The notes under the pieces were generated by a model that saw nothing but the letters and a program-made list of their open reading frames with translations, did not search any database and was not told the DNA's origin. Both the position numbers and the translations under genes were made by a program. From CBDCVD01 sp965224015 (GTDB lineage Bacteria; Pseudomonadota; Alphaproteobacteria; Rhizobiales; CBDCVD01), in the NCBI GenBank assembly GCA_965224015.1, contig OZ245032.1, forward strand, positions 1,984,001-2,048,000: DNA of 64,000 nt, written 5' to 3'. The stretch's first letter is position 1, and the number at the start of each line of letters is the position of its first letter. Below are positions 36,186 through 44,230 of the stretch, piece by piece.

Positions 36186-37418
36186 ATGTTGCAACTGCGA
36201 GAAAACTTAAAACAGCGTTCGGATTATACGCACAAATTTAATGCAAAAGCTGGTCGGTATGGCTGGCTAAGGTTAACTCCGGCCTACTCAGTTAAAATGG
36301 TCGAAGAAATTGTTAGCCAGTACGGCAGCGAATTAAATGTGTTAGACCCTTTTTGTGGGACTGGTACGACGGCTTTAAGCGCCGTTTACCATGACCATCG
36401 GGCTAGCACTACAGATATTAACCCTTTCCTCGTTTGGTTGGCCAAAGCCAAGACCGCTCATTACTCAAATGGCATTTTGGAAGAGGCATTAATACAAGGA
36501 AAAAAAGCAGTTAATTTGGTTAGGTGTAAAGGGGTCTCCCCCGCGCCGGAACCGCCTATTCACAAAATCGAGAGATGGTGGTGCAAAGAGGCAAGGGAAT
36601 TCCTTTGTTTGCTTAAAGCCGCAATCGCGGATGTAGAGCCTGCCGGAAGTCAAATATCTGATTTGTTGCAGATAGCGTTTTGTCGCACGCTTATAGAAAT
36701 ATCAAATGCAGCATTTAATCACCAATCTATGTCCTTTAAAGATGAGGCGGACATAGGGTTGCGGAGTGGCTTTGAGCAAATATTCGTTGATGACTTGGCA
36801 TTTGTGATTGATGGCGCGAGTGAAAATCCAACGGGAGAGGCTGCAGTAATTCTAGCAGATGCCCGCGCCTTACATACTACGCTTTCAACCAAGTTTGACT
36901 TGGTCGTAACGTCGCCACCTTATGCTAATCGCATGTCCTATATTCGAGAACTCCGGCCATACATGTATTGGCTGGGATATTTGGTGAATGGTAGGGATGC
37001 TGGTGAGCTAGATTGGTCGGCAATCGGAGGGACGTGGGGCGTTGCAACTAGCCGATTAGCTGATTGGGAGCGTGTAAATAACATTTGGCTTCCAACTGAA
37101 TTGGATGGTGTGCTTGAGCGTATTGCAGTTGGTGAGAACGCAAATGGAGCACTATTGGCGCGGTACGTTGAAAAATACTGCTATGATATGGCTTTGCATT
37201 TCTCAAGTATTCGGCAAGTATTAAATGTAGGTGCGCGAATACATTATATCGTTGGGAACTCTACTTTTTACGGAAACCTTGTAGAAACTGAACAAGTTTA
37301 TGCGGCAATGTTAAATGAGTTTGGATTTGCTGACGTAGATGTGACGGCGGTAAGAAAACGAAATTCGAAAAAAGAACTGTTTGAATTTGATGTGTCTGCG
37401 AGTTGGCCGGGTCAGTAA
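36186..37418 (+). CDS. DNA methyltransferase of a restriction-modification pair
   Basis: 410 residues. N-terminal HKFNAKAGRYGWLRLTPAYS (motif X-like), SAM-binding motif I VLDPFCGTGTTALS at about residues 51-63 with acidic STTDINPFL following, and catalytic motif IV TSPPYANR at about 242. TSPPY points to an amino-methyltransferase, N4-cytosine more likely than N6-adenine. Motif I precedes IV with about 190 residues between, so a target-recognition region probably lies between them. Follows the broken endonuclease gene by 3 bp. A+T-rich and next to a tRNA, so probably acquired. Sequence specificity unknown. Confidence 0.87.
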   Translation: MLQLRENLKQRSDYTHKFNAKAGRYGWLRLTPAYSVKMVEEIVSQYGSELNVLDPFCGTGTTALSAVYHDHRASTTDINPFLVWLAKAKTAHYSNGILEEALIQGKKAVNLVRCKGVSPAPEPPIHKIERWWCKEAREFLCLLKAAIADVEPAGSQISDLLQIAFCRTLIEISNAAFNHQSMSFKDEADIGLRSGFEQIFVDDLAFVIDGASENPTGEAAVILADARALHTTLSTKFDLVVTSPPYANRMSYIRELRPYMYWLGYLVNGRDAGELDWSAIGGTWGVATSRLADWERVNNIWLPTELDGVLERIAVGENANGALLARYVEKYCYDMALHFSSIRQVLNVGARIHYIVGNSTFYGNLVETEQVYAAMLNEFGFADVDVTAVRKRNSKKELFEFDVSASWPGQ

Positions 37419-37424
37419 GGATAT

Positions 37425-37448
37425 GCGCCCAAGCTGTTGCTTGGGCGC
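37425..37448. terminator. Perfect inverted repeat after the methyltransferase gene
   Basis: GCGCCCAAGC, loop TGTT, GCTTGGGCGC. A 10-bp G+C-rich stem just after the methylase and before the convergent small gene. No long T-run, so termination efficiency is uncertain. Confidence 0.6.
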
Positions 37449-37474
37449 TGTTGTAACTTCGGGGTTTGTTAGAG

Positions 37475-37789
37475 TTAGCCGCGCATGGCGAAGCCGATAG
37501 CCAAGCCGATTATGAAAGCGGCGGCGGCTGTAGGGCCTGCGTAGTTGAGGGCAATCGACACGTTAGGATGGATCTTGATGAAGTTCAGGATGGATGCTTC
37601 GATGCGCGGATCAGGCAGATATGTCGGCAACGCAATGCTCAATGCGCCAATCGCCTCATTCTGGGCGTCCATGATCTGCTCCAGCGCTTTCCCGGTATGG
37701 TCCATCCAGGTCCGGCTTGCGTCAAATAGCATGCGCCCATGTTCTGAAAGAGAGAGCGTTACGTGGATCCGAAAAACAGGATACTCCAC
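37475..37789 (-). CDS. Small hypothetical protein with C-terminal membrane helix
   Basis: 104 residues, GTG start (MEYPVFRIHVTLSLSEHG). The only membrane segment is at the end, AAAAFIIGLAIGFAMRG, suggesting a tail-anchored topology. The middle LEQIMDAQNEAIGALS looks helical. No family recognised and no strong ribosome site; convergent with the methyltransferase. May be part of the same acquired segment. Confidence 0.45.
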   Translation of the reverse strand: MEYPVFRIHVTLSLSEHGRMLFDASRTWMDHTGKALEQIMDAQNEAIGALSIALPTYLPDPRIEASILNFIKIHPNVSIALNYAGPTAAAAFIIGLAIGFAMRG

Positions 37790-37962
37790 GGACGGCCTGA
37801 TTTGGAGATCATGGGAAGATCATCGTATACACAAATCGCAAGACACACGAAAATGTGAACAGGGCCGCGAATTTGTTTGTCCATAACCTCCGACCGCTAT
37901 GGTATAGCCCGATTGTAGTCTCTACATCTCTTGCGAGCATTTCCATCAAGAATAAGGATTTT

Positions 37963-38964
37963 ATGACCGAACCCCTTGTACAAAAAAGCGATTTGCGGAC
38001 CGCTTTAAAAAAATTTCAGTCCCCCGATATTACAGCCACGGGGCAAGCCCGTGCCGGTGTGCGGCTTCGCGCCCTGGAAACGTTGTGGGTGAATACCGGA
38101 ACGCTTTGCAATATTGAATGCGCCAATTGCTATATCTTCTCGTCTCCACGCAATGATCGCTTGGTATATATCGCCCTTGATGAGGTCGCCGGCTATCTTG
38201 ACGAGATCGAAGCCTTGGATTTGGGCACGAAAGAAATTGGCTTTACTGGCGGCGAGCCGTTTATGAACCCGCAGATGTGCGATATGCTGGCCCATTGCCT
38301 GGAGCGCGGCTATCGCGTTTTGGTTCTCACCAATGCCATGCAACCCATGCAGAGGTCGCGCGTCAAAAAGCAACTTCTCAGCCTGAACGAGGCGTTTGCC
38401 GAGCGTTTGACATTGCGGGTTAGTCTTGATCACTATAGCCGGGAACTGCACGACAATGAGCGTGGCGCGGGAACTTACGACCGCACGATCGCCGGTACCC
38501 GTTGGCTTGCCGAGAATGGTTTCAAGCTTAACATCGCCGGACGTACATGCTGGAAGGAGCCCATCGAGAAAGAACGTGCAGGTTATGCGGCTTTGTTTGC
38601 GCGCCTTGGAATACCTCTGGATGCCAATGATCCCTCTGAACTTGTTCTTTTTCCCGAGATGGATGCGGCAATCGATGTTCCGGAAATTACCACCGAATGC
38701 TGGAGTATTCTCGGGCTCTCCCCCGAAAATATAATGTGTGCATCCAGCCGCATGGTGGTTAAACGAAAAGGTGCCGAAAAACCTGCTGTTATTGCTTGCA
38801 CCCTGCTACCCTATGATCGTAACTTCGAAATGGGCTCAACCTTGGCCCAGAGCCTGGACGCAACCACAGGGGCCATAAGGGATGGAGAGATAAAACTCAA
38901 TCATCCCTATTGTGCACAATTCTGCGTTTTGGGTGGGGGATCGTGCTCTGTTGCAAATGACTGA
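37963..38964 (+). CDS. Radical SAM protein of unknown specificity
   Basis: 333 residues from the ATG at 37963, preceded by AAGGATTTT; the longer open frame from 37855 is rejected. The [4Fe-4S] motif is CNIECANC (CxxxCxxC) at about residues 47-54, followed by the SAM glycine motif FTGGEPFM. A C-terminal cysteine cluster NHPYCAQFCVLGGGSCS could bind a second cluster, but a full SPASM domain is not evident. No peptide substrate, thioesterase or chaperone gene is adjacent, so the reaction cannot be named. Possible roles include RiPP-type or cofactor modification. Confidence 0.85.
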   Translation: MTEPLVQKSDLRTALKKFQSPDITATGQARAGVRLRALETLWVNTGTLCNIECANCYIFSSPRNDRLVYIALDEVAGYLDEIEALDLGTKEIGFTGGEPFMNPQMCDMLAHCLERGYRVLVLTNAMQPMQRSRVKKQLLSLNEAFAERLTLRVSLDHYSRELHDNERGAGTYDRTIAGTRWLAENGFKLNIAGRTCWKEPIEKERAGYAALFARLGIPLDANDPSELVLFPEMDAAIDVPEITTECWSILGLSPENIMCASSRMVVKRKGAEKPAVIACTLLPYDRNFEMGSTLAQSLDATTGAIRDGEIKLNHPYCAQFCVLGGGSCSVAND

Positions 38965-39010
38965 CATAAGCCTTACATAAGGCTTACATAACTCTTACAT
39001 GTAAGGCTTA
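38965..39010. repeat. Cluster of short palindromes around CTTACAT
   Basis: AAGCCTTACATAAGGCTT is a perfect dyad; CTTACATGTAAG is another, and CTTACAT occurs four times in 46 bp, directly after the radical SAM stop codon. May be a transcript end or a protein-binding array. Confidence 0.65.
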
Positions 39011-39127
39011 GATAGGGTGTCGAGAGCGCCCCACCAGGAATTTGCCATGCTGTCGTAATGACGGCGAGTGGGACCGCTAAAGACGTCTGTCCGCAGACTG
39101 GTGAGCGTGAAATCCGGTCGAGCTGGA

Positions 39128-39233
39128 TAATACCAAGGGTCCTTAACAATGACTCATGGCTTAGCGTCGAAGAGGTGTGTTATCAAGGCAGTACACCAGT
39201 CGGCGTGTATATAAAGCCAATACCGCTGGTATA
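39128..39233 (-). repeat. Dispersed repeat A, copy 4
   Basis: TAATACCAAGGGTCCTTAAC through AATACCGCTGGTATA. Full copy, 40 bp upstream of hspQ, so it may affect the hspQ leader. Confidence 0.85.
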
Positions 39234-39273
39234 AGTCAGCGCTGTTTGCACAAGGGCTGTCGCGAGGTACATC

Positions 39274-39606
39274 ATGAAAAATAAAATTGCAAAATTTCGT
39301 ATTGGTCAAGTTGTTCGGCATCGGCTCTACCCGTTTCGCGGGGTAATATTCGACGTCGACCCGGAATTCGACAATACCGAAGAGTGGTATATGTCCATTC
39401 CGAAGGAGGCGCGGCCCGCGAAGAATCAGCCGTTTTATCATCTATTCGCTGAGAACGAGGAAACGGACTATATTGCCTATGTTTCCGAGCAGAATCTGCT
39501 ACCCGACGAAACCGGCAGACCGGTCAGGAACCCGCTAATCTCCGAGATATTCTCCGGACGTGGTGACAATGGCGTGTATATATCCCGGCAAACATTGGTG
39601 AATTGA
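39274..39606 (+). CDS. hspQ: Heat shock protein HspQ
   Basis: 110 residues. Binds hemimethylated oriC in E. coli and acts as a specificity factor for Lon protease; role here by homology. The family core is clear: KFRIGQVVRHRLYPFRGVIF, DPEFDNTEEWY and QPFYHLFAENEE, then YVSEQNLL. ATG preceded by GAGGTACATC. Overlaps the longest open frame of dapF by 4 bp. Confidence 0.94.
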   Translation: MKNKIAKFRIGQVVRHRLYPFRGVIFDVDPEFDNTEEWYMSIPKEARPAKNQPFYHLFAENEETDYIAYVSEQNLLPDETGRPVRNPLISEIFSGRGDNGVYISRQTLVN

Positions 39607-39662
39607 TAGAATATTTTTCTCGCAATCAGAAAGTCCCTGTGGTGGTTACGCATCCCGACGCG

Positions 39663-40547
39663 ATGGCGCCTCGCAAATCAGCCATCGCGTTTTTCAAAAT
39701 GAACGGCCTGGGCAACGATTTTGTCGTCCTTGATCAACGCCAGGGGCCGCGCCCGGTGCTGGATGGCGAGACCATTCGCGCCCTTGGCGCGCGCCAGTCA
39801 GGTATTGGTTTTGATCAAATGATTATCCTGGAGCCGGAGGCGAGCGATGCCGCCTGCTTCATGCGTATTTATAACGCGGACGGAATTGAGGTTGATGCGT
39901 GCCTCAATGCAACCCGTTGCATTGCCTGGGGGCTTATGGAAGAGAGCGGCGATGACACGGTTGCGATCAGAACCAACGCGGGGCTATTGAACGCCTGGAC
40001 GGGGCCTGAACCGATGACAGTCTGCGTGGATGCTGGCGTGCCGAAACTGGACTGGCAGGATATTCCTCTGGCTGAGGAGTTTCGCGATACCCGCTATATT
40101 GAGCTTCAGATCGGTCCCATTGACGCGCCGGTTCTGCATTCCCCGGGGGTGGTGAACGTGGGCAACCCGCATGCGATTTTCTGGGTGGAAGACGTTTGCG
40201 CCCATGACCTGGGCACCCTCGGCCCCCTATTGGAGCACCATCCGCTTTTTCCAGAGCGCGCCAATATCTCTCTTGCCCAAGTGGTGGCCAGGGACCGGAT
40301 AATCTTGCGCACCTGGGAGCGCGGGGCGGGCCTGACCAAAGCCTGCGGCACAGCCGCATGTGCCAGCGTGATTGCCTCATCGCGGGTCCGTCGTACCCAT
40401 CGCCGCGCCACGGTGACTTTGCCTGGCGGTGATCTATTTGTGGATTGGCGGGAAAGCGACGATCATGTGCTGATAACGGGCCCCGTCGCCATAGATTTTG
40501 AGGGTGAAATTAATCTGGCTGCGGGAACCTGGCGGCGCACAGCCTGA
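39663..40547 (+). CDS. dapF: Diaminopimelate epimerase
   Basis: About 294 residues from ATG 39663 (MAPRKSAIAFFKMNGLGNDF); a TTG start at 39603 is possible. Interconverts LL- and meso-diaminopimelate for lysine and peptidoglycan. Two catalytic Cys sit in ACLNATRC and TKACGTAACAS. The first motif normally reads CGN(A/G)(T/A)RC; here Leu replaces Gly right after the catalytic Cys. The rest, including GLGNDFVVLDQR and NPHAIFWVEDV, is normal. Gene may depend on hspQ transcription. Confidence 0.92.
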   Translation: MAPRKSAIAFFKMNGLGNDFVVLDQRQGPRPVLDGETIRALGARQSGIGFDQMIILEPEASDAACFMRIYNADGIEVDACLNATRCIAWGLMEESGDDTVAIRTNAGLLNAWTGPEPMTVCVDAGVPKLDWQDIPLAEEFRDTRYIELQIGPIDAPVLHSPGVVNVGNPHAIFWVEDVCAHDLGTLGPLLEHHPLFPERANISLAQVVARDRIILRTWERGAGLTKACGTAACASVIASSRVRRTHRRATVTLPGGDLFVDWRESDDHVLITGPVAIDFEGEINLAAGTWRRTA

Positions 40548-40605
40548 ATGCCTGCGCACCGATCTCAATCCCCATCCCCCATCCCCATCCCATCGGCGAA
40601 GGGCT

Positions 40606-41610
40606 TTATTGCGCGCCCTCCTCAAGAGGGTAGTAGCAAGCAAAGCGCTGCGATGTGCCGTTCCCGCTCTCCAACGGCGGCAGGCTCTGACTGCACTTTT
40701 CCTTTGCACGCCAGCAGCGCGGATGAAAAGGGCACCCTGGCGGCGGATCAATGGGCGACGGCAGCTCCCCTTGCAAGCGAATGCGTTCCTTTTTTGCCAA
40801 GGGGTCGGCAATGGGAGTTGCCGACAACAGGGCCTTGGTATAGGGGTGCGCGGGATTGGCGAACACATCAGCGGCTCTGCCGGATTCCACGGGCCGCCCG
40901 AGATACATCACCATGATATCGTCGGCCATGTGTCTGACCACCGACAGGTCGTGTGAAATGAAGATATAGGCCAGCGACAGACGCTCCTGGAGCTCCACCA
41001 GGAGGTTCAGAATTTGGGATTGGATCGAAAGGTCGAGTGCTGAAACCGGCTCGTCAAGTACCAATACCTTCGGCTCCAGCATAAGGGCCCGGGCGACCGC
41101 AATACGTTGACGTTGCCCGCCAGAGAACATATGCGGATAACGATCATAGTGTTCCTCGCGCAGGCCCACCATAGCCAGCATCGCCCGCGCCTTTTCCTGT
41201 CGTTCGCCGGCGCTCACCTGACGCTGGTTGATGAGAATCGGCTCCTCCAGAATAGTGCCAATTTTCTGGCGCGGATTGAGCGAACCATAGGGGTCCTGAA
41301 AAACGATCTGCACCGAAGAACGCATTCCGGCTCGCACTTTATCCCTGTCTCCGGTAAGAACCTTGCCGTCAATAGTCAATGATCCGGAAGTCGGCTGTTC
41401 GATCATGGTAACCAGGCGCGCAAGGGTTGACTTGCCGCACCCGGATTCTCCCACAACGGCCAGGGTTCGGCCGGCATCAAGCGTAAAACTGGCGCCGCTC
41501 AGGGCTTTGACCGTTGTTTCGTGACCGAATAGGCCGCCGGACAGTTGGTAGTGCCGGGAAAGCGCCTTGGCGACCACAAGGTTGTTTGTGATAGTGTTGG
41601 CCTCACTCAT
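40606..41610 (-). CDS. dppF: Dipeptide/oligopeptide ABC transporter ATP-binding protein (DppF/OppF type)
   Basis: 334 residues. Walker A GESGCGKSTLARL, signature MFSGGQRQRIAVARAL, Walker B VLVLDEPVSALD, H-loop FISHDL, and the C-terminal oligo_HPY extension with a CPFHPRCWRAKEKC-type cysteine cluster, which in this family can bind an iron-sulfur cluster. Last gene of a three-gene operon, overlapping dppD by 4 bp. Substrate may be peptides, but the family also moves nickel, glutathione and sugars. Confidence 0.93.
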   Translation of the reverse strand: MSEANTITNNLVVAKALSRHYQLSGGLFGHETTVKALSGASFTLDAGRTLAVVGESGCGKSTLARLVTMIEQPTSGSLTIDGKVLTGDRDKVRAGMRSSVQIVFQDPYGSLNPRQKIGTILEEPILINQRQVSAGERQEKARAMLAMVGLREEHYDRYPHMFSGGQRQRIAVARALMLEPKVLVLDEPVSALDLSIQSQILNLLVELQERLSLAYIFISHDLSVVRHMADDIMVMYLGRPVESGRAADVFANPAHPYTKALLSATPIADPLAKKERIRLQGELPSPIDPPPGCPFHPRCWRAKEKCSQSLPPLESGNGTSQRFACYYPLEEGAQ

Positions 41611-42605
41611 GCACTGATCTCCGATGCCGGTTCCCTGTGAGGAACCCCGTCAACAAGAGGCGTGTGGCACCGGGCCTGGCCGAAGTGTTCTGATGCCGGT
41701 TGCGGTGTCTGCGCGTGGCACAGGCTCGACACATGCGCGCATCGCGGTGAGAACAGACACCCCTGTGGACGATCAAATTGACCCGGGACAACACCGGGAA
41801 TTGACGGCAGGAGGCGGCCATTGGCGCGTTCAGGCAAGGCGGCCAGTAGCGCTGCCGTGTAGGGATGATGAGGATCAGCAAACAAATCGGCAACCGCCTG
41901 CTGTTCGACTTTTTGACCGGCATACTGAACGCTTACCTGTTGCGCGGTCTCGGCGACCACGCCCATGTCGTGGGTGATCAATATCAAAGTCATGTCCGTG
42001 GTCCGCTGCAGGTCCACAAGCAAATCGAGGATTTGTGCCTGGATGGTAACGTCAAGGGCCGTTGTCGGCTCGTCGGCGATGAGGAGCTTGGGGCTGCAAG
42101 CAATCGCCATGGCGATCATGACCCGTTGGTTCATGCCGCCGGACAGTTGATGCGGGAATGCGCTTAGGCGCTTTTCCGGCTCTGGCAGGCCAACCTGCTG
42201 CAGCAATTTGACGGCCCGCGCCTGGCGCTCCGCCTTGTCGAGATCCAGATGCGCCTTCAACGCCTCGCGCAATTGAAACCCCACCGTAAAGCAAGGGTTC
42301 AGGCTTGACATAGGCTCTTGAAAAATCATCGCCATGTCGCGGCCAATGATGGTGCGGCGGGATTTATCGCTGATGGCGCTGAGATCACGGCCATCGAACA
42401 TCAATCGATCGGCATTGATAATCGCGGTCCAGGGCAGAAGGCCCATCAATGCCAGCATGGCAACGGACTTTCCCGAACCGCTCTCGCCAACGATCGCCAG
42501 GATTTCGCCTCTATCTACGCAAAGATCGACGCCATCGACAGCCCTGAATAAACCGCTACCGGTTTGAAAGTCGACAGACAGATTATTAATCTCAAGTAGC
42601 GCCAC
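41607..42605 (-). CDS. dppD: Dipeptide/oligopeptide ABC transporter ATP-binding protein (DppD/OppD type)
   Basis: 332 residues. Walker A GESGSGKSVAMLALMG, signature LSGGMNQRVMIAMAIA, Walker B LLIADEPTTALDVTI, and a C-terminal oligo_HPY region with CLFSPRCAHVSSLC. Works as a heterodimer with DppF. Begins 2 bp after the permease gene ends. Confidence 0.93.
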   Translation of the reverse strand: MALLEINNLSVDFQTGSGLFRAVDGVDLCVDRGEILAIVGESGSGKSVAMLALMGLLPWTAIINADRLMFDGRDLSAISDKSRRTIIGRDMAMIFQEPMSSLNPCFTVGFQLREALKAHLDLDKAERQARAVKLLQQVGLPEPEKRLSAFPHQLSGGMNQRVMIAMAIACSPKLLIADEPTTALDVTIQAQILDLLVDLQRTTDMTLILITHDMGVVAETAQQVSVQYAGQKVEQQAVADLFADPHHPYTAALLAALPERANGRLLPSIPGVVPGQFDRPQGCLFSPRCAHVSSLCHAQTPQPASEHFGQARCHTPLVDGVPHREPASEISA

Positions 42606-42607
42606 GG

Positions 42608-43522
42608 TCAGCTCCGTTTTAACTTCGGATCAAGAGCATCGCGCAGTCCATCACCCATGAGATTAATCGCCAGCACCGTGATCAAAATCGCAAGACCAGG
42701 AAATGTCACCACCCACCAGGCGCGCAATATGAACTCGCGCGCTTCCGCCAGCATGGTTCCCCATTCCGGCGTAGGCGGCTGCGCTCCCATGCCCAGAAAC
42801 CCAAGAGCGGCAGCGTCAAGAATAGCCGTTGAAAACGATAAGGCTGCCTGCACAATAATGGGTGCCAGACAGTTGGGCAATACGGTGACAAACATTAACC
42901 GGAAACGGCTGGCGCCGACAACCCGCGCGGAGGTCACGTAATCTTTGGAGCGCTCGGCCAAAACAGAGGCGCGTGTAAGACGTACATAGTGGGGTTGCAG
43001 GACAATGGCGATGGCAATCATGGCATTGATGAGTGAGGGACCCAGAATGGCCACCAGGACCAGAGCCAGCAAAAGGCTGGGAAACGCCAGAATCACATCC
43101 ATCACGCGCATGATCAATGTGTCCACCCAGCCACGGGCAAAGCCTGCGACAAGGCCGACCAGAATCCCGCCACTGGCGGCGACAACAACAACAATAACGC
43201 CTATGAAAAAGGAGTATCTGGCGCCATGTAACAGCCTGGACAGCAAATCCCGCCCGACGGCATCCGTCCCAAGCGGGAACAGCCACACCCCTCCATCCTG
43301 CCAGGCAGGAGGCCGGAGAAAATGCTCACGAAACTGCTCATTCGGAAGATGTGGTGCCAGAAAATCGGCAAAAATGGCCACCAGAATAAATGCTGCCGTG
43401 ATCCATAATCCTATGACGGCACCACGGTTCTCACGGAAATAATACCAGAACTCTGCAAGCCGCCCCGGGCGCACGGTCCCACCGATGCGCGCAGCATGCG
43501 CTTGGATACTCTCCTGGCTCAT
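42608..43522 (-). CDS. dppC: Dipeptide/oligopeptide ABC transporter permease (DppC/OppC type)
   Basis: About 304 residues from ATG 43522 (MSQESIQAHA). N-terminal OppC_N segment (WYYFRENRGAVIGLWITAAF), a periplasmic loop with FPLGTDAVGRDLLSRLLHGAR, and a BPD_transp_1 domain with the EAA loop (VGASRFRLMFVTVLPNCLAP). It is the first gene of the operon: the usual partner permease DppB and the binding protein DppA are not upstream. Confidence 0.92.
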   Translation of the reverse strand: MSQESIQAHAARIGGTVRPGRLAEFWYYFRENRGAVIGLWITAAFILVAIFADFLAPHLPNEQFREHFLRPPAWQDGGVWLFPLGTDAVGRDLLSRLLHGARYSFFIGVIVVVVAASGGILVGLVAGFARGWVDTLIMRVMDVILAFPSLLLALVLVAILGPSLINAMIAIAIVLQPHYVRLTRASVLAERSKDYVTSARVVGASRFRLMFVTVLPNCLAPIIVQAALSFSTAILDAAALGFLGMGAQPPTPEWGTMLAEAREFILRAWWVVTFPGLAILITVLAINLMGDGLRDALDPKLKRS

Positions 43523-43595
43523 GTCGTGGGCAATCTGCCTCCCTGTCACAAAACCCACACGCTATTCTCAGGCGCTATAGTCGCCTGTTGTTTAC

Positions 43596-43621
43596 GCTAG
43601 AGCGTGTCAGGTCTTAATAGA
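43596..43621 (+). repeat. Dispersed repeat D, copy 7
   Basis: GCTAGAGCGTGTCAGGTCTTAATAGA, located where the upstream part of the dpp operon would be expected. An inverted GAAAAGTCGCC...GGCGACTTTTC pair follows at 43659-43686 and could terminate DUF2853 transcription (minus strand). Confidence 0.7.
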
Positions 43622-43702
43622 CGCTTCCCGCTCATAGCATTGGGCAGCACAACATGCAACGAAAAGTCGCCTCGCGGCGACTTTTCGCACCGCTCTGCGC
43701 AA

Positions 43703-44035
43703 TCAGACCAAAAGACTCATCTTGTCGTAATGTTTAGCGAGAAGGTAGTAAAACGTCACCCGCTGTTTATTGTGGTCTGCCTTCATCGTCTCGCATACGT
43801 CCTTGATAGCGGCGTCGATCTGGTCATCGGAAAACTCAACACCAAGTTTTTTCTTGCACCAACTCTCGCGCACCCGTTCCAGTTCGGACGGGTCCGTGCA
43901 CGAAACCAGCGACGCGTCACGACTTTGCAAGGCGATGCCAAGGTGTTTGACGATGCTACCGACAACTTCCATATCGCCGTTGGCGTCGTAACGCTTTACG
44001 TCGGCAATGTATTCTGACAGTTCTTTTTTCGCCAT
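43703..44035 (-). CDS. DUF2853 family protein
   Basis: 110 residues, all helical, matching the DUF2853 family: IADVKRYDANGDMEVVGSIV, then SCTDPSELERVRESWCKKKLG and the ending RVTFYYLLAKHYDK. Function unknown. ATG preceded by GGAGGTAAGAT on the minus strand, a strong ribosome site. Followed by an inverted repeat at 43659-43686 likely to end its transcript. Confidence 0.88.
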   Translation of the reverse strand: MAKKELSEYIADVKRYDANGDMEVVGSIVKHLGIALQSRDASLVSCTDPSELERVRESWCKKKLGVEFSDDQIDAAIKDVCETMKADHNKQRVTFYYLLAKHYDKMSLLV

Positions 44036-44230
44036 ATCTTACCTCCAGATGTTTGACGCGGCGACGACAACGCAAGCGGCCGGTCGCCATGGTGCCCCCG
44101 CCTTTTATGTATTGCAAGCGCTTGGGCTCGCGAATACACCGAATCAGTGGAAGAGGTATAGACTATTTATGCGCCCATAACACTTCGCAATATCAGGATT
44201 TGTACCCGCAGTGCCGGATGCCCCCCGCGC

